From Chitinophagales bacterium (GTDB lineage: Bacteria > Bacteroidota > Bacteroidia > Chitinophagales > Saprospiraceae), in NCBI GenBank assembly GCA_013298445.1, contig JAAFHQ010000245.1:1-8147 (forward strand): 8,147 bases of DNA, written 5' to 3'. The translations under genes were made by a program, and so were the position numbers. This document shows positions 7,078 through 8,147 of this stretch, piece by piece. The notes below the pieces were generated by a model that was not told the DNA's origin, made no database searches, and saw only the letters and a list, made by a program, of their open reading frames with translations. How positions within the stretch are numbered: position 1 is the first letter of the stretch; every line of letters starts with the position of its first letter.

Positions 7078-7097
7078 TATCCCCGCGTCTCTGACGC
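7052..7097. repeat. Double-hairpin repeat module, copy B
   Basis: Two adjacent hairpins: GGTACACGTC (7052-7061) with GACTTGTACC (7065-7074), one mismatch, 3-nt loop TCT; then CATTATCCCC; then GCGTC (7085-7089) with GACGC (7093-7097), the same TCT loop. Its order, hairpin then ATTATC then hairpin, matches the module at 7154-7202 read on the opposite strand. It overlaps the proposed tolC start and the codons just after it. Confidence 0.6.
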
Positions 7098-7153
7098 ACA
7101 AGGAACGCGAAAACACTTCAAAACCATTTAATAAAGAAGCAATTGCAATTTTA

Positions 7154-7202
7154 ACACGTCTGGAGACATGTAGATAATGGTTCAAGTCTGGAGACTTGAA
7201 CC
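7154..7202. repeat. Double-hairpin repeat module, copy A
   Basis: Two hairpins with the shared centre GTCTGGAGAC: ACACGTCT (7154-7161) with AGACATGT (7164-7171), one mismatch; then AGATAATGG; then GGTTCAAGTCT (7179-7189) with AGACTTGAACC (7192-7202), perfect. Read on the minus strand it has the same plan as copy B at 7052-7097 (long hairpin, ATTATC, shorter hairpin), so the two are inverted relatives. Arm sequences differ between hairpins while pairing is largely kept. Confidence 0.65.
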
Positions 7203-7239
7203 AGCGGAGGGTTATTTTTGCACATTCTGCAAATGCTTG

Positions 7240-7360
7240 AGAACCCCCGACCCCTAAAGGGGAGTACATTCTCGGGCTACCGAAAATGTTGCTTCTTTTA
7301 CTGAACGGTATAATTTTCTGCCAACCACAAATGTACTCCCCTTTAGGGGTCGGGGGTTCT
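7240..7360. repeat. 121-bp foldback with perfect 31-bp inverted repeats
   Basis: The left arm 7240-7270 and right arm 7330-7360 are exact reverse complements over 31 bp. Each contains the inner palindrome CCCCTAAAGGGG or CCCCTTTAGGGG next to a CCCCCGACCCC-type run. The 59-bp interior has its own imperfect hairpin (CATTCTCGG 7267-7275 with CCGAAAATG 7280-7288), which competes with the outer stem. No gene lies inside and no clear target duplication flanks it. The form is that of a MITE-like or intergenic palindromic repeat; my impression that similar GC-rich palindromes recur in Bacteroidota genomes is from memory and unchecked. Confidence 0.8.
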
Positions 7361-7424
7361 GAGACCTGCGCAATATCTTGCGCCCAACGCCCCCCTATCA
7401 ATACATTTTCATTTTTAACTCGCT

Positions 7425-7428
7425 TCAT
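7425..7428 (-). other. ATGA overlap of the cusA stop with an in-frame upstream ATG of tolC
   Basis: On the minus strand ATG (7426-7428) and the cusA stop TGA (7425-7427) share bases as ATGA, the classic arrangement of translationally coupled genes. The ATG is in the tolC frame and is followed by MKRVKNENVLIG, a basic stretch that would suit the n-region of a signal peptide. This may be the ancestral tolC start, now cut off from the hydrophobic core by the repeats. Confidence 0.5.
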
Positions 7429-8147
7429 AGCTCCCCAGTTTTTTTCCCACGCAGCCCCGCCTCTTTCCACAGGCAAAACAACACAGGAACGATGAAGATG
7501 GAAATGATTTCAATCAAAAGTCCCCCAAAAGCCGGAATCGCCATTGGTGCCATGATGTCCGAGCCCCGCCCGGTGGAGGTTAAAATTGGTAAAAAGCCCA
7601 GCAAGGTCGTCGCCGTAATCATCATGGCGGGGCGCACCCGGCGGGCTGCACCATCCAGAACTGCCGCCCGAATTTCGCTGGTACTGCCAGGCTTCAACGC
7701 CGCAAAACGTTCACGCAGGTAAGTAGCCATCAGCACCCCGTCGTCGGTCACAATGCCAAATAAGGCCAGGAAGCCCACCCACACCGCCACACTGAGGTTG
7801 ATCGGATGGACATGGAACAAATCACGCAGGTTTTCACCGAACAAATTGGCATCCAAAAACCAGGGCTGTCCATAAAACCACATCATGATAAAGCCTCCCG
7901 CAAAAGCCACCAATACACCTGTAAAAACCATTGCTGAAATGGTCAAAGAACGAAATTCCAGGTACTGAATCATAAAAATGATCAGCAAAGTCAAAGGCAA
8001 AATGATGCGGAGGCGTGCATTCGCCCGCAGGTTTTGTTCGTAATTGCCTGCAAAGCGGTAGCTCACTCCATGCGGCACTTGCAAGGCGCCTGAAGCCACT
8101 TTTTCATCCAGGAATGTTTTGGCATTCGTCACTACGTCGATCTCGGG
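7425..8147 (-). CDS. cusA: CusA/CzcA-type heavy-metal RND efflux pump, C-terminal part
   Basis: The inner-membrane proton-driven pump of the tripartite efflux complex. Only the last 240 residues are in the window; the frame is open to the edge at 8147 (PEIDV precedes the first internal GTG). Visible parts: the end of the second periplasmic region (LQVPHGVSYRFAGNYEQN), then five hydrophobic segments at about fragment residues 46-64, 69-91, 117-144, 174-190 and 204-227, matching the C-terminal helices of HME-RND pumps. The family stretch GIVTDDGVLMATYLRER and the following ARRVRPAMMITATTLLGFLPIL with GRGSDIMAPMA support the call. The loop between the second and third segments is long. The full protein should exceed 1,000 residues. 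The stop overlaps an ATG in the tolC frame. Metal specificity cannot be judged from this fragment; the neighbours point to Cu/Ag. Confidence 0.92.
   Translation of the reverse strand, partial: PEIDVVTNAKTFLDEKVASGALQVPHGVSYRFAGNYEQNLRANARLRIILPLTLLIIFMIQYLEFRSLTISAMVFTGVLVAFAGGFIMMWFYGQPWFLDANLFGENLRDLFHVHPINLSVAVWVGFLALFGIVTDDGVLMATYLRERFAALKPGSTSEIRAAVLDGAARRVRPAMMITATTLLGFLPILTSTGRGSDIMAPMAIPAFGGLLIEIISIFIVPVLFCLWKEAGLRGKKTGEL

Larger units (their letters stand above)
7078..7424. other. cusA-tolC gap filled with palindromic repeats
   Basis: A 347-bp stretch without a recognisable domain. It holds part of module B, a 56-bp A/T-rich spacer (7098-7153, with the palindrome AATTGCAATT), module A, a small hairpin (TTTGCA 7217-7222, TGCAAA 7228-7233), the 121-bp foldback at 7240-7360 and a short tail to the cusA stop. 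The tolC frame is open through all of it on the minus strand. Its translation resembles no domain I know, so I treat it as non-coding or as repeat-derived extension. Confidence 0.6.

Noticed and set aside
6830..7099. 89-codon minus-strand open frame in another frame at the tolC start, considered as evidence of a frameshift
   Set aside because: The tolC frame itself reads cleanly from the signal peptide into the OEP domain; the other frame is Pro/Arg-rich without similarity to the family.
7052..7360. CRISPR array
   Set aside because: The repeats are inverted hairpins of differing sequence with uneven spacing, not direct repeats with regular spacers.
7378..7722. 114-codon plus-strand open frame opposite the cusA end
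   Set aside because: It is antisense to conserved RND transmembrane segments and shows no family features.

Overview
The window looks like a chromosomal segment of a Bacteroidota bacterium, perhaps from the Saprospiraceae/Chitinophagales side, though that finer placement is only a guess. Reasons: base composition is close to balanced; start codons are preceded by A/T-rich DNA without Shine-Dalgarno sequences; the metal-efflux adaptor carries a fused C-terminal DUF3347 domain; and small periplasmic HMA and heavy-metal-binding-domain proteins sit beside it, a combination typical of this phylum.

Layout. Positions 1-1761 (+) hold nearly all of lepA (elongation factor 4), cut at its 5' end by the window edge and closed by a strong intrinsic terminator. 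Everything else reads on the minus strand, so transcription runs from high to low coordinates: the 3' end of a CusA/CzcA-type RND pump (7425-8147), a TolC-like outer-membrane factor (5794-7077, start uncertain), a CusB-type adaptor (3964-5706), a secreted HMA-domain protein (3477-3857), a putative lipoprotein with a heavy-metal-binding domain (3002-3367) and the tRNA hydroxylase trhO (1948-2976), which converges on lepA.

How the genes work together. CusA, the outer-membrane factor and CusB should form a tripartite Cu(I)/Ag(I) efflux complex across the envelope. The HMA protein, the lipoprotein and the metal-binding domains at both ends of CusB could capture or hand over metal in the periplasm. 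trhO (tRNA U34 hydroxylation) has no obvious link to copper and may simply follow in the same direction.

The least ordinary part is between the genes. Four junctions of this gene row carry palindromic DNA of at least three kinds: (i) long hairpins built from an 8-bp GTTGAGRA unit, in tolC/cusB and in cusB/HMA; the second is flanked by 13-bp direct repeats that look like a target-site duplication; (ii) a 121-bp foldback with perfect 31-bp arms plus two inverted double-hairpin modules, all between cusA and tolC; (iii) a terminator-like hairpin after the HMA gene. The cusA/tolC repeats lie in a frame that stays open from an ATG overlapping the cusA stop codon down to the tolC signal peptide, so they may have been inserted into the 5' end of tolC itself. 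I found no CRISPR array, tRNA, rRNA or transposase gene.
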